From Daejeonella sp. JGW-45 (GTDB lineage: Bacteria > Bacteroidota > Bacteroidia > Sphingobacteriales > Sphingobacteriaceae), in assembly GCF_029360805.1 (NCBI RefSeq), contig NZ_JARKNC010000002.1:408635-472634 (forward strand): a stretch of DNA of 64,000 nucleotides, given 5' to 3'. Both the position numbers and the translations under genes were made by a program. Shown here one piece after another: positions 44,390-53,270 of this stretch (its first letter is position 1; every line of letters starts with the position of its first letter). The notes below the pieces were generated by a model that saw only the letters and a program-made list of their open reading frames with translations, did no database searches and had not been told where the DNA came from.

Positions 44390-45004
44390 TTGGTCATCGA
44401 TCTCCCTAACATTCAAACTATTACTTCTTAAACTATATTCCAGTTTCCTGATCTCGCCGGTTGCCTTACTTGCTGAATCCCCGGTGCTGAATAAAGGAAA
44501 CTCACGCATTAGCTTTCCTTCCTTTACATAAACAGAATCATTGCCTTTATATCCCTTTTTCAAAGATCCGCTTAGATCGGGAAAACGGATCTGCTGATTC
44601 GAACCTCCTTCACTATATTCATAAATGTACATACTCAGATAAGACCCTTCACCCTCACCTTTCGATTGAATATATAATTCGGGGTTACCATCTGAATCAA
44701 GGTCCATATCCCAGGCATCAACAATCTTACCATCAAGCTCTCCCGCTATCGAACGGTAACTCATATGCGTTGAATCAGAACGCAGCACAAGATAACCGCC
44801 AACGGAATTGGAACCCCTGCCCCAGCTTACAATATCAAGGGTAAGGCCTGGTTTAACTTCAATTGCCTTATGATAGCGAAATGGCTGCATAACCTTTTTC
44901 GGCTCCGGTTTGCTGGAAACCACCGGGGCTTTTTCTTCACTTGTGCATGAAATAAAAAGAGCCGTCGATAACATCACTGCCGAAATTCTATTTAATAAGT
45001 TCAT
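44372..45004 (-). CDS. Lipoprotein with PliI-like domain
   Basis: About 210 residues from the ATG at 45004; the longer frame to 45256 runs through trxB and is not real. MNLLNRISAVMLSTALFISC is a lipoprotein signal. The domain has strands ending in GGYLVLRSD, then the loop DMDLDSDGNPELYIQSKGEGEGSYLSMYIYEY, which resembles the periplasmic inhibitors of I-type lysozyme (PliI). The resemblance is by pattern, so this is tentative. The last residues, about QLKTEN, are written by a heptamer array. It is 46 bases after trxB on the same strand. Confidence 0.6.
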   Translation of the reverse strand: MNLLNRISAVMLSTALFISCTSEEKAPVVSSKPEPKKVMQPFRYHKAIEVKPGLTLDIVSWGRGSNSVGGYLVLRSDSTHMSYRSIAGELDGKIVDAWDMDLDSDGNPELYIQSKGEGEGSYLSMYIYEYSEGGSNQQIRFPDLSGSLKKGYKGNDSVYVKEGKLMREFPLFSTGDSASKATGEIRKLEYSLRSNSLNVREIDDQLKTEN

Positions 45005-45020
45005 CTTAAATTTGAATAAG

Positions 45021-45055
45021 TCTTGGTTCCTGGTTCCTGATACTTGGCTCTTAAC
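45021..45055. repeat. Heptamer array H10 (TCCTGGT word)
   Basis: Five units in register (TCTTGGT, TCCTGGT, TCCTGAT, ACTTGGC, TCTTAAC). The last contains the trxB stop codon (45051-45053). It occupies most of the gap to the PliI-like gene. Confidence 0.75.
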
Positions 45056-46028
45056 TAGTTGCCAATGGAAAAGTCGCCTCTGCCGGATGTTCCTTCCCCG
45101 CCAGGTAACGCTCAGCTTCAAGAGCCGCCATGCAACCGGTTCCAGCCGCCGTAACAGCCTGCCTCCATAATTTATCCTGGGCATCGCCACAAGCAAAAAC
45201 ACCCTCAACATTAGTTTTCGTGCTGTCAGGCTGGGTAATAAGATATCCTGTTTCATCCATATCCAGCCAGCCCTTAAATATTTCGGTATTAGGATTGTGT
45301 CCTATTGCAACGAAGAAGCCGCTGACATCGATCACCTTCTCTTCATTGGTTTTATTATTAACCACCCGTACACCCGTCACATTTTTCCCATCACCAATAA
45401 TTTCCTTTGTGTCGGTATTATAATGAATAACAATATTCGGGATACTTAAAACCCGGTGCTGCATAGCCTTAGATGCCCTGAATTCATCACGGCGAACAAG
45501 CATGTGGACGGACTTGCAAAGTTTAGAAAGATAAGCCGCCTCTTCGGCTGCAGTATCGCCCGCACCTACGATGGCAACATCCTGGCCCTTAAAAAAGAAC
45601 CCATCACACACTGCACAGGCAGAAACCCCAAATCCATTATATTTCTGCTCGCTGTCAAGACCCAGCCATTTTGCTGATGCGCCGGTAGCGATAATAACTG
45701 TATCCGCAGTTATAGTTTTGATTTCGTCAACTATTACTTTGTGTGGTGCCGACGAGAAGTCAACTTTTGTAATATATCCAAAGCGGATCTGTGTGCCGAA
45801 CCTTTCAGCCTGCTTTCTGAAATCCTCCATCATCTCCGGGCCCATTATCCCATCAGGGTAGCCCGGAAAATTCTCGACATCGGTAGTTTGGGTCAGCTGG
45901 CCGCCTGGAACCATCCCAGTATACATTACAGGTTTAAGATCAGCTCTGGCAGCATAAATAGCAGCAGTATAACCTGCTGGCCCTGAACCTATTATCAGGC
46001 ATTGTACATGTTCGGTTTCTTGAGACAT
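45051..46028 (-). CDS. trxB: Thioredoxin-disulfide reductase
   Basis: 325 residues. FAD site LIIGSGPAGYTAAIYAARADL (about 11-31), active-site CAVCDG (about 138-143), NADPH site VAIVGAGDTAAEEAAYLS and the late FAD motif GVFACGDAQDKLWRQAVTAAGTGCMAA. It reduces thioredoxin with NADPH. The promoter upstream has near-consensus -33 and -7 boxes. The last residues are unrelated to other TrxB proteins and run into a heptamer array. Confidence 0.97.
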   Translation of the reverse strand: MSQETEHVQCLIIGSGPAGYTAAIYAARADLKPVMYTGMVPGGQLTQTTDVENFPGYPDGIMGPEMMEDFRKQAERFGTQIRFGYITKVDFSSAPHKVIVDEIKTITADTVIIATGASAKWLGLDSEQKYNGFGVSACAVCDGFFFKGQDVAIVGAGDTAAEEAAYLSKLCKSVHMLVRRDEFRASKAMQHRVLSIPNIVIHYNTDTKEIIGDGKNVTGVRVVNNKTNEEKVIDVSGFFVAIGHNPNTEIFKGWLDMDETGYLITQPDSTKTNVEGVFACGDAQDKLWRQAVTAAGTGCMAALEAERYLAGKEHPAEATFPLATS

Positions 46029-46045
46029 CCTTTTAGTTTAAACAG

Positions 46046-46076
46046 CAAATTTAAAACTTTGAATGCGCATCGGCAA
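46046..46076 (-). promoter_or_regulatory. trxB promoter
   Basis: The minus strand has a -7 TAAATTTG (46046-46053) and a -33 TTG (46074-46076) with a 20-bp spacer, 18 bases before the ATG. This is a good Bacteroidota promoter. Confidence 0.7.
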
Positions 46077-46199
46077 TATGCATTTGTCAGGCAAGTATAT
46101 AATCTTTTAGAGATCTCTTATAAATTTAGCTGGTCATTCAAACTTAGTCAGAAACCATTTTTCAACTCCTTCAGGCAATGTCCTTATTTAAGGATCGGG

Positions 46200-46335
46200 G
46201 GTTCCCAGCGTCCGCAGGATCCGATAGCACAGATCCCAGCGGAGGCTGGAACCTCTCAATGCCCTCCCTCGCAGCGTTGTCATCCGATAGCTATCGGATC
46301 CAGCGAAAGCTGGAACTGCCTGATAGCCCTGTACG
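46200..46335. repeat. Two copies of a CCAGC-hairpin repeat
   Basis: Two related stretches each carry a GATAGC motif and then a short hairpin and GGAAC: CCAGCGGAGGCTGG (about 46234-46247) and CCAGCGAAAGCTGG (46300-46313). The second is preceded by the perfect 18-bp palindrome ATCCGATAGCTATCGGAT (46282-46299). A related palindromic CCCGATTACTATCGGG sits at about 27-45 in this window. The rest of 46029-46387 shows only the trxB promoter. Confidence 0.65.
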
Positions 46336-46387
46336 ACAACATCTCACTAAAAAATCTTATTATTACTGAAATTACTTAAACAATAAG

Positions 46388-48622
46388 ATGCCCGTTTCTA
46401 TATTCCGTAGGCTAAAAAGATCAAGTACATTACACCATCTTCTAAAAGCTAAGCCCTCTAAAACCACCTTCCTCCTTCTTTCTTTACTTTGTACCAGCAT
46501 TTATACAAGCGCTCAAAAGAAAAACGATTCCTACGAGCTCAAGCTCAAACCGGCGTCTTCAGCAATAAAAATTGATGGTGTATTGGATGAACAAACCTGG
46601 CAGGAAGCCAACATCGCTAAGGACTTTTATTTAGTCCAACCTATGGACACTAGCTATGCCAAGGTAAAAACTGATGTAATGATGAGCTACGATAAGGACA
46701 ACCTATACATTATCGCGGTTTGTTATCACGAACCCGGGCCATACTTTGTTGAGTCTCTCCGCAGGGATTTCGGCTTTAACAAGAACGACAATTTCCTGTT
46801 GTTCATGGATCCATTCGATGACAATACAAATGGATTTTCATTTGGCGCTAATGCTGCAGGAGCACAGTGGGACGGCATTATGTACGATGGCAGCAAAGTA
46901 GATCTCAGTTGGGACAATAAATGGACCTCAGTCGTTAAAAACTATAATGACAGATGGATCTTTGAGGCTGCTATTCCCTTCAAATCCATACGTTACAAAG
47001 CGGGTATCACAAAATGGGGCGTCAATTTTAGCCGGATGGACCTGAAATCAAGTGAGAAATCGAGCTGGGCACCGGTTCCCCGCCAGTTCGGTACCGCTTC
47101 ACTGGCATATACCGGCAACCTGGTATGGGACCAGGCGCCGCCTGTGCCGGGGCAAAATATATCCGTAATTCCCTATGTTATGGGTGGAATTTCCAACGAC
47201 TACCTGGTTAATCCCACCAAACGCGACTATCGACGTGAAATTGGCGGTGATGTAAAGGTTGCAGTTACTTCGTCATTGAACCTGGATCTGACGGTAAACC
47301 CCGATTATTCGCAGGTTGAAGTAGACAGGCAAGTACCTAATCTCGACCGGTTCGAGCTTTTTTTTCCCGAAAGAAGACAATATTTCCTCGAAAACGGCGA
47401 CCTGTTTTCCAATTACGGATACGCCAATATCCGCCCGTTCTTCTCGAGGCGCATAGGCCTTGGCGTGCCTATTCAATTTGGCGCAAGGTTAAGCGGCAAG
47501 CTGGATAAGAACTGGAGGATCGGTTTAATGGACATGCAAACAGCGAAAGTCGGCAATAGCCTCCCCGCTCAAAACTTCGCCGTTATGTCGCTCCAGCGAA
47601 AAGTATTTGCCCGTTCTAATATCGGTGCTATATTCATAAATAAACAGTCGCTCAACTTTCAGCCGTCACATGCAGCTGCCTCGATATCAAAATATAACCG
47701 CAATCTTGGCTTAGAATATAACCTGGCCTCAGCAGCAAACACCTGGACAGGAAAGGCTGTGGTGCTGAAATCATTTAGCCCCGAGAGAAAGGGGAATGAT
47801 TTCATGCAGGCAGCAAACCTCAATTATATCAGCGGCAACTGGAACGTAAACTGGCAGCATGAGATCGTTGGCCGGAATTATAATGCTGAGGTAGGGTATG
47901 TTCCACGGACAGGATATATCAACTTCAATCCACAGGCAGCATACCTGTTCTTCCCAAAAAAAGGAAACCTTGTAAGTCACGGACCAAAGATCGTCTCCGC
48001 GAACTATTTCGACCAGTCGTTTAATCGCACAGACAATACCACATACCTTGCTTATAACATCAATTTCAGGAGCAGGGCTACATTTACCGCGTGGGCGGCA
48101 AACGACTATGTCAAATTATTGCGTCCTTTTGATCCTACTAACTTTAATGGCGCCACACTGCCTGCGGGATCCGAACATCATTGGAGGTCCTGGGGAACTG
48201 ATTTCGTGTCGCGGCCTCAAAGCTTACTGACCTATGCATTTTCTACCCGCTATGGAGGATATTATGCTGATGGTACAAGATTGAATATTAACACTGAACT
48301 CGGATACCGCTTTCAGCCCTATGTAAGCCTCGCATTAAGTTCCAGCTATAACGATATAAAACTGCCCCAGCCATGGGATAGAACTAAATTCTGGCTGGTT
48401 GGCCCGCGCCTGGATGTGACAATGACTAACAAGCTTTACTTTACGGGTTTTGTTCAATATAATGAACAACGGGAAAATCTCAATATCAACACGCGTCTGC
48501 AATGGAGATATAAACCCGCATCGGATATATTCATCGTTTATACAGATAATTATCTGCCCACGCCATTCTCTGTCAAGAACAGGTTTTTAGTGTTGAAAGC
48601 AACTTATTGGTGGAATCTTTAA
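46388..48622 (+). CDS. CBM9-like/DUF5916 outer-membrane protein
   Basis: 744 residues. The N-region to about 42 includes a signal helix ending TSAQ. Then a carbohydrate-binding family 9-like domain (about 55-240, AIKIDGVLDEQTWQEANIAKDFYLVQP) precedes the DUF5916 region, predicted as a beta-barrel. The hallmark is PNLDRFELFFPERRQYFLENGDLF. It ends in an aromatic strand (TYWWNL), as expected for outer-membrane insertion. Substrate unknown. It is a single gene; the M19 dipeptidase converges from the other side with 3 bases between stops. Confidence 0.9.
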   Translation: MPVSIFRRLKRSSTLHHLLKAKPSKTTFLLLSLLCTSIYTSAQKKNDSYELKLKPASSAIKIDGVLDEQTWQEANIAKDFYLVQPMDTSYAKVKTDVMMSYDKDNLYIIAVCYHEPGPYFVESLRRDFGFNKNDNFLLFMDPFDDNTNGFSFGANAAGAQWDGIMYDGSKVDLSWDNKWTSVVKNYNDRWIFEAAIPFKSIRYKAGITKWGVNFSRMDLKSSEKSSWAPVPRQFGTASLAYTGNLVWDQAPPVPGQNISVIPYVMGGISNDYLVNPTKRDYRREIGGDVKVAVTSSLNLDLTVNPDYSQVEVDRQVPNLDRFELFFPERRQYFLENGDLFSNYGYANIRPFFSRRIGLGVPIQFGARLSGKLDKNWRIGLMDMQTAKVGNSLPAQNFAVMSLQRKVFARSNIGAIFINKQSLNFQPSHAAASISKYNRNLGLEYNLASAANTWTGKAVVLKSFSPERKGNDFMQAANLNYISGNWNVNWQHEIVGRNYNAEVGYVPRTGYINFNPQAAYLFFPKKGNLVSHGPKIVSANYFDQSFNRTDNTTYLAYNINFRSRATFTAWAANDYVKLLRPFDPTNFNGATLPAGSEHHWRSWGTDFVSRPQSLLTYAFSTRYGGYYADGTRLNINTELGYRFQPYVSLALSSSYNDIKLPQPWDRTKFWLVGPRLDVTMTNKLYFTGFVQYNEQRENLNINTRLQWRYKPASDIFIVYTDNYLPTPFSVKNRFLVLKATYWWNL

Positions 48623-48652
48623 TTGTCATTGCGAGCGCAGCGAAGTAACAGC
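48623..48652. repeat. GTCATTGCGAGCGCAGCGAAG-type intergenic repeat
   Basis: TGTCATTGCGAGCGCAGCGA at about 48628-48647 matches a repeat widely seen between genes in many bacterial phyla. Here it encodes the last residues and stop of the M19 dipeptidase gene (SLRSQ, stop). Confidence 0.75.
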
Positions 48653-49804
48653 CTTATTCGCCTTCAATAACCGCACAAAATTTGCACCCAATATATTTAT
48701 GATATCTTTTTCCGCATAGCCCCTTTTCAGCAGCGCATCTGTGATCACCGGATAATTGGACACATCATCCAGGTGCTGAGGATAAGATTCTGCACCATCA
48801 TAGTCTGCACCGAGTCCTACATGTTCTGACCCGACCAGCTTAACCATATGGTCTATGTGATCTATCAGCAGTTCCAGGGGCGCACGCATATAATATATCT
48901 CTTGCTTATATTTCTCGTTGATCTCATTCTGTGCTTTCGAGCGACTTGAATACTTTTTAGTTAATTCGGCCAGCTCCGCTTTGTGATCAGCAATAAACTT
49001 AGCTTGCTTCCCCGAATACGTACTGTCCAGGAACCCGCTGTAAAAATTCACGAAAACAACACCGCCTGTCCGGGCGATGCCCTTTATTTGCTCGTCTTTC
49101 AGGTTACGTTGGTGGGCATTGAATTTATATGCCGAGCTGTGCGACGCCATTACAGGCTTTGTCGTAATCTTTAATACATCATTAACGGTGGTTTCCCCTA
49201 CATGCGAAAGATCGACTATCACACCCAGTTCATTCATTCTTTTAATAATCTTCTTTCCCAGATCTGTCAACCCCAGATGCTTCAAACTGTCCCTCTTAAA
49301 AGTTTCGTCATAGGCCGAACTAGCCCAGGGAGTGCTATTATTCCATGTGAGAGTCATATAGGTCATGCCGCGCGCTGCCAGTGCCTCCAGATAATCTATC
49401 CTGCTTTCTATCATATGACCACCTTCCACACCGATCATGCCGGCCATTCTTTTAGACCGTACAACCGATTCTAACTCAGACGCCGTTTTCACCAGTTGAA
49501 GTTTGTCGGCGTGCCTCCTGGCAAGTGCATTCAGGGAATCAATCTGCCGGTTCGCCAGCGCGAATCCTCCTGAGGCGTCACTCCAGATAGAAAAAACCTG
49601 AACATCAAGACCACCTTCACGCGCCCTGACCAGGTCAAAATTTCCCCCCGGCTGACGCTTTCCCACGTCAATTCCGGATCTGATCTGATCGGACATAATA
49701 TCTCCGTGCGTGTCAACTACAACCGCTTTTTTATGCAATTTAGAGGATTGCCCGAATGCGTGGATTGACGTTAGCAGGGAGACTGCAAGTAGTATTTTTT
49801 TCAT
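48626..49804 (-). CDS. Secreted membrane-type dipeptidase (peptidase M19)
   Basis: 392 residues with a signal peptide (1-18, ending AFGQ). Zinc-ligand motifs of renal dipeptidases are present: VVDTHGDIMSD (HxD), GVEGGHMIESR, VDLSHVGETT, MASHSSAYKF and GLGADYDGAESYP. Members cleave dipeptides, often those with a C-terminal D-residue, in the periplasm. Together with the D-aminoacylase earlier in the window this hints at D-amino acid peptide turnover. The C-terminal five residues come from an intergenic repeat. Confidence 0.92.
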   Translation of the reverse strand: MKKILLAVSLLTSIHAFGQSSKLHKKAVVVDTHGDIMSDQIRSGIDVGKRQPGGNFDLVRAREGGLDVQVFSIWSDASGGFALANRQIDSLNALARRHADKLQLVKTASELESVVRSKRMAGMIGVEGGHMIESRIDYLEALAARGMTYMTLTWNNSTPWASSAYDETFKRDSLKHLGLTDLGKKIIKRMNELGVIVDLSHVGETTVNDVLKITTKPVMASHSSAYKFNAHQRNLKDEQIKGIARTGGVVFVNFYSGFLDSTYSGKQAKFIADHKAELAELTKKYSSRSKAQNEINEKYKQEIYYMRAPLELLIDHIDHMVKLVGSEHVGLGADYDGAESYPQHLDDVSNYPVITDALLKRGYAEKDIINILGANFVRLLKANKAVTSLRSQ

Positions 49805-49841
49805 TTTCGAGTATTGCTTCGTTTTAACGATTTTTCTTTTT

Positions 49842-50199
49842 GACCCCGAAGGCGGTCACATATTTATAGTAATTAATATTTCCGACCAATCGACCCTGAA
49901 GGTGGTCACATATTTATAGTAATTAATATTTCCGACCAATCGACCCCGAAGGTGGTCACATATTTATAGTAATTAATATTTCCGACCAATCGACCCTGAA
50001 GGTGGTCACATATTTATAGTAATTAATATTTCCGACCAATCGACCCCGAAGGTGGTCACATATTTATAGTAATTAATATTTCCGACCAATCGACCCCGAA
50101 GGTGGTCGTATGTGAAGCTGTCAAGCATATACGACCGCCTTCCGGGGTCGGGGTCGGGGCTGTAAAGATGTTCTATAAACGTGTGACCCCTTCGGGGTC
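49842..50199. repeat. Palindromic repeat cluster 3 (six 50-bp tandem units plus two inverted)
   Basis: Five full 50-bp units and a sixth partial one begin at 49842, 49892, 49942, 49992, 50042 and 50092. Each opens with GACCCYGAAGGYGGTC and continues ATATTTATAGTAATTAATA. Alternating C/T at one position in units 1-5 shows that 100-bp dimers were duplicated. After a 26-base spacer, inverted modules follow at 50133-50149 and 50185-50199. Unlike a CRISPR, the sequence between palindromes is identical. The gap 49805-50271 holds nothing else except array H11. Confidence 0.95.
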
Positions 50200-50220
50200 A
50201 ACCCAGTCTTTATGACACGC

Positions 50221-50276
50221 CTATTTGCTAATTTGCTCATTTCCTAATTTTATCATCTACGAATTTGCCTCTCACG
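50221..50276. repeat. Heptamer array H11 (CTATTTG/CTAATTT words)
   Basis: Units CTATTTG, CTAATTT, GCTCATT and TCCTAAT, then weaker ones, reach the stop codon of the acyl-CoA carboxylase gene (50272-50274). Confidence 0.55.
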
Positions 50277-51900
50277 TCTGCAGCACCCCTACATTAAACT
50301 GCTTTTCTATAGGCGCCTGGTTCGCCGCTTCAATTCCCATAGAAATTACTTTTCTGGTTTCAAGCGGGTCGATAATACCGTCTACCCACAGCCTTGAGGC
50401 AGCGTAGTAGGGAGTTGTCTGGTTGTCATAACGGTCTGTGATCTCTTTCAGCAGCTCGGTTTCTTTCTCCTGGGTGATTTCTTCGCCTTTAGCTTTCAAT
50501 GACGCCTCTTTAATTTGCAAAAGCACCTTCGCCGCCTGCGATCCTCCCATTACAGCAATCTTGGCCGAAGGCCAGGCAAAGATAAGCCTTGGGTCATAAG
50601 CTTTACCGCACATGGCATAGTTACCCGCGCCGTAAGAGTTCCCTATCACAATAGTGAACTTTGGAACAACCGAATTGGCCACGGCATTTACCATTTTAGC
50701 ACCATCCTTGATGATACCTCCCTGCTCAGAACGACTGCCAACCATAAAGCCGGTTACATCCTGTAAAAAAACAAGCGGGATTTTTTTCTGATTGCAGTTC
50801 ATGATAAAACGGCTTGCCTTGTCCGCGGAGTCTGAATAAATAACCCCCCCAAACTGCATTTCACCTTTTTTACTTTTAACTACTTTACGCTGGTTGGCAA
50901 TAATTCCAACCGCCCAGCCATCAATACGACCCAGGCCGCAGATGATGCTCTGACCATAAAGGGCTTTATATTCTTCCAGTTCAGAATTGTCCAGTAAGCG
51001 CTTAATAATCTCCCTCATATCATACGGGCTTTCGCGGCTTTCCGGCAGCAGCCCGTATATCTCTTCTTCATCCAGCTTCGGCGGAGCTGCCTTTACCCGG
51101 TCGAAACCGGCATTCTCAGGTGAACCGATCATGCCGACGATCTTGCGTATAGAATCCAGGCATGTTGCATCATCCGGATGTTTGTAATCCGTAACGCCGG
51201 ATATTTCGCTATGTGTTGATGCGCCTCCAAGAGTTTCATTGTCGATATCTTCCCCTATAGCTGATTTTACCAGGTAGCTTCCCGCAAGGAAAACAGACCC
51301 GGTACCCTCCACGATCATTGCCTCATCGCTCATTATCGGCAAATAAGCACCGCCAGCTACGCAGGATCCCATGATTGCCGATATCTGTACAAGGCCTCTG
51401 CTGCTCATGATGGCATTGTTGCGGAATATTCTTCCGAAATGTTCTTTATCCGGAAATATCTCATCCTGAAGAGGCAGGAACACTCCCGCCGAGTCTACCA
51501 GATAAATTACCGGCAAGCGATTTTCCATCGCAATTTCCTGAGCGCGGAGGTTCTTTTTTGCTGTCATAGGAAACCAGGCGCCAGCCTTAACTGTGGCGTC
51601 ATTTGCCACGATCATGCACTGACGGCCAGATACATAACCGATACCGCAAACTACTCCGGCGGAGGGACAACCGCCAAATTCCTTGTACATATCCTCAGCC
51701 GCAAAGGAGCCTATTTCCAACCAGGGCTTGCCCTCATCCAGCAAATATGAAATTCGTTCCCGGGCGAGCATCTTACCTTTCTCTTTTTGTTTAGCTGCTG
51801 CCTTCTTCCCGCCTCCGGCATATATTGCCTTCAAACGACTTTTGACTTCATATAAGAGCTGCTTGTTTTTGTCTTCGTTTTTATTGAACTCCAGATCCAT
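50272..51900 (-). CDS. Acyl-CoA carboxylase, carboxyltransferase subunit
   Basis: 542 residues, the full length of biotin-dependent carboxyltransferase beta subunits (propionyl-CoA or methylcrotonyl-CoA type). Landmarks: LARERISYLLDEG, the oxyanion-hole glycine pairs in AVMGGSQAAKVL and GNSYGAGNYAMCGKAYDPRLIFAWPSAK, and FLQDVTGFMVG. It transfers CO2 from carboxybiotin to an acyl-CoA. ITDRYDNQTTPYYAASRLWVDGIIDP near the C-terminus favours the methylcrotonyl-CoA type. The biotin-carboxylase partner is not in the window. A methyltransferase gene is 38 bases upstream. Confidence 0.92.
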   Translation of the reverse strand: MDLEFNKNEDKNKQLLYEVKSRLKAIYAGGGKKAAAKQKEKGKMLARERISYLLDEGKPWLEIGSFAAEDMYKEFGGCPSAGVVCGIGYVSGRQCMIVANDATVKAGAWFPMTAKKNLRAQEIAMENRLPVIYLVDSAGVFLPLQDEIFPDKEHFGRIFRNNAIMSSRGLVQISAIMGSCVAGGAYLPIMSDEAMIVEGTGSVFLAGSYLVKSAIGEDIDNETLGGASTHSEISGVTDYKHPDDATCLDSIRKIVGMIGSPENAGFDRVKAAPPKLDEEEIYGLLPESRESPYDMREIIKRLLDNSELEEYKALYGQSIICGLGRIDGWAVGIIANQRKVVKSKKGEMQFGGVIYSDSADKASRFIMNCNQKKIPLVFLQDVTGFMVGSRSEQGGIIKDGAKMVNAVANSVVPKFTIVIGNSYGAGNYAMCGKAYDPRLIFAWPSAKIAVMGGSQAAKVLLQIKEASLKAKGEEITQEKETELLKEITDRYDNQTTPYYAASRLWVDGIIDPLETRKVISMGIEAANQAPIEKQFNVGVLQT

Positions 51901-51938
51901 AGCCGTAAGTTAAGAAATAACAAATTGAGAGAATCTTG

Positions 51939-52478
51939 CTAATTCAGTTTGTAGCATGAATAAAGCACTGCAGGCGGCAAATTCATTTCCAGGCTTGTTT
52001 CCATCCTGTCGAAAATGGGCACGAAATAATTCTTCTGCAGGGAATACAGAAATTGGCGGTACACACCACCTTTCTTCAAAAGACCGTAGCAGTCATGCAG
52101 AAGTTGGCTTCGGTCCGAGTTATCAAAGAGGCTTAACGGCAAGCCTGATATTATAATGTCTACGGAACCCGGATCGAAATATTTAGTAACATCAGCTGCA
52201 GACTCTTTGATTAGATGAAAACGGTCATCTTGTATATTTTCAAGCTTGGCATAGAATTGTGGTTCTATTTCAAAACAGTAGAATTTGGAATCCGGATGCA
52301 GCTTCGAAAGTATCCTCTCTGTGATATTACCGCTTCCCGCTCCCAGTTCGATTACGATCTGCGGCCTCTGAAAATTTATTTCGTGAGTGATGTTGCGGGA
52401 AACAAAGCGTGATGACTCATACACCGCCCCGGTGGTTCTTATTTTCTTAATATAGCTTAAAGCTTTGGAGATCATCAA
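51939..52478 (-). CDS. SAM-dependent methyltransferase (phospholipid N-methyltransferase-like)
   Basis: 179 residues, a single class I Rossmann domain: motif I IVIELGAGSGNITE, motif II FYCFEIEPQFY, motif IV VDIIISGLPLSLF. The TTGAVYESSRFVSRNI opening and the SGLPL motif match PmtA/OlsG-type enzymes, which methylate phosphatidylethanolamine or ornithine lipids, better than rRNA methyltransferases of the KsgA type. The lipid substrate is inferred. It probably shares a transcript with the carboxylase gene. Confidence 0.8.
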   Translation of the reverse strand: MMISKALSYIKKIRTTGAVYESSRFVSRNITHEINFQRPQIVIELGAGSGNITERILSKLHPDSKFYCFEIEPQFYAKLENIQDDRFHLIKESAADVTKYFDPGSVDIIISGLPLSLFDNSDRSQLLHDCYGLLKKGGVYRQFLYSLQKNYFVPIFDRMETSLEMNLPPAVLYSCYKLN

Positions 52479-52649
52479 TTTCGTATAGATTTCAACGAGG
52501 TTAAATATGGAATAATGTTACCGGATTGGATTAGCAGCTGGAAAATAAAGATAATATAAATACTTTAACAACCCAGAACATAAACGTTGTTGCCAGTCCT
52601 AAAGTATCCCCCGTTTTCTGAGGAGCGACATAAGCCGGAGAGGAATTTC

Positions 52650-53087
52650 TTAGCGAACCCGTGACCAGGTTTCGGTTCGCCCTAGCATGGATATTCCTAC
52701 ATAGCCACGCACATTTATTTTGTCCCGCTCAGCCATGCTGATCCTGCAACTGTATGTCCGGCCCGTCTTTGGATCGTAAATGGTACCATCTTCCCATACT
52801 CCTTTTTCGGTGTATCTGAAGCCTTTCAGCATTTCTAAACCCAATATTGGGCGTTTAGCGAGCTTCTGATCAGGATTCTTATTATCCGTTTCTGGCTTGC
52901 CTGTACCGTCATTAGGCTTTTTCAGCCAAACAATTCTTCCCGAAAACTTACCGTCCGAGGGATATATAAGTATCTGGGCATCGCCTGAAGTTGTTAGCCA
53001 TTTTCCGATCAATGCGTCCTTATGCTGTGCAAAAGCACTGCTAATGCTAATTAGAAAGAGTATTATCAACAATGATCGTTTAGCCAT
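52650..53087 (-). CDS. DUF2147 family secreted protein
   Basis: 145 residues from the ATG at 53087; an upstream GTG (53096) adds three. Signal peptide (1-21, ending AFAQ). The domain has the DUF2147 pattern IGKWLTTSGDAQILIYPSDGKFSGRIVWLK, ILGLEMLKGF, WEDGTIYDPKTGRTYSC and the closing GRTETWSRV. It is a small lipocalin-like beta-barrel of unknown function in the periplasm. A single gene. Confidence 0.9.
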   Translation of the reverse strand: MAKRSLLIILFLISISSAFAQHKDALIGKWLTTSGDAQILIYPSDGKFSGRIVWLKKPNDGTGKPETDNKNPDQKLAKRPILGLEMLKGFRYTEKGVWEDGTIYDPKTGRTYSCRISMAERDKINVRGYVGISMLGRTETWSRVR

Positions 53088-53163
53088 GGATCGCACATTT
53101 AATATTTAACTATAAAAATATCGATAATTTACATTTTAAGCATAGAATCTTCTCCTAAGATTT

Positions 53164-53171
53164 TATATTTG
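53164..53171 (+). promoter_or_regulatory. -7 box for the tRNA-Leu pair
   Basis: TATATTTG, a perfect match to the -7 consensus, ends 14 bases before the first tRNA-Leu, the same distance as for tRNA-Gly. No clear -33 TTG is found. Confidence 0.55.
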
Positions 53172-53185
53172 CAGTCCCTTAGAAT

Positions 53186-53269
53186 GCCCGGATGGCGAAA
53201 TTGGTAAACGTTGCGGTCTCAGAAGCCGTTGGAGTTAAATCCTTGAGAGTTCGAGTCTCTCTTCGGGCA
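53186..53269 (+). tRNA. tRNA-Leu (CAG anticodon)
   Basis: An 84-nt class II tRNA. Acceptor GCCCGGA/TTCGGGC with an A discriminator, D-loop GGCGAAATTGGTAAAC, long variable arm GTTGGAGTTAAATCC and T-arm GTTCGAGTC. The anticodon loop CTCAGAA gives CAG, reading CTG codons. CCA is not encoded. Confidence 0.95.
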
Positions 53270-53270
53270 C

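Noticed and set aside
45005-45256. N-terminal extension of the PliI-like gene
   Set aside because: It would be read out of frame through the end of trxB; the lipoprotein signal starts at 45004.
49842-50110. CRISPR array
   Set aside because: The repeat spacing (50 bp) looks CRISPR-like, but the sequence between the palindromes is the same in each unit and there are no cas genes nearby.
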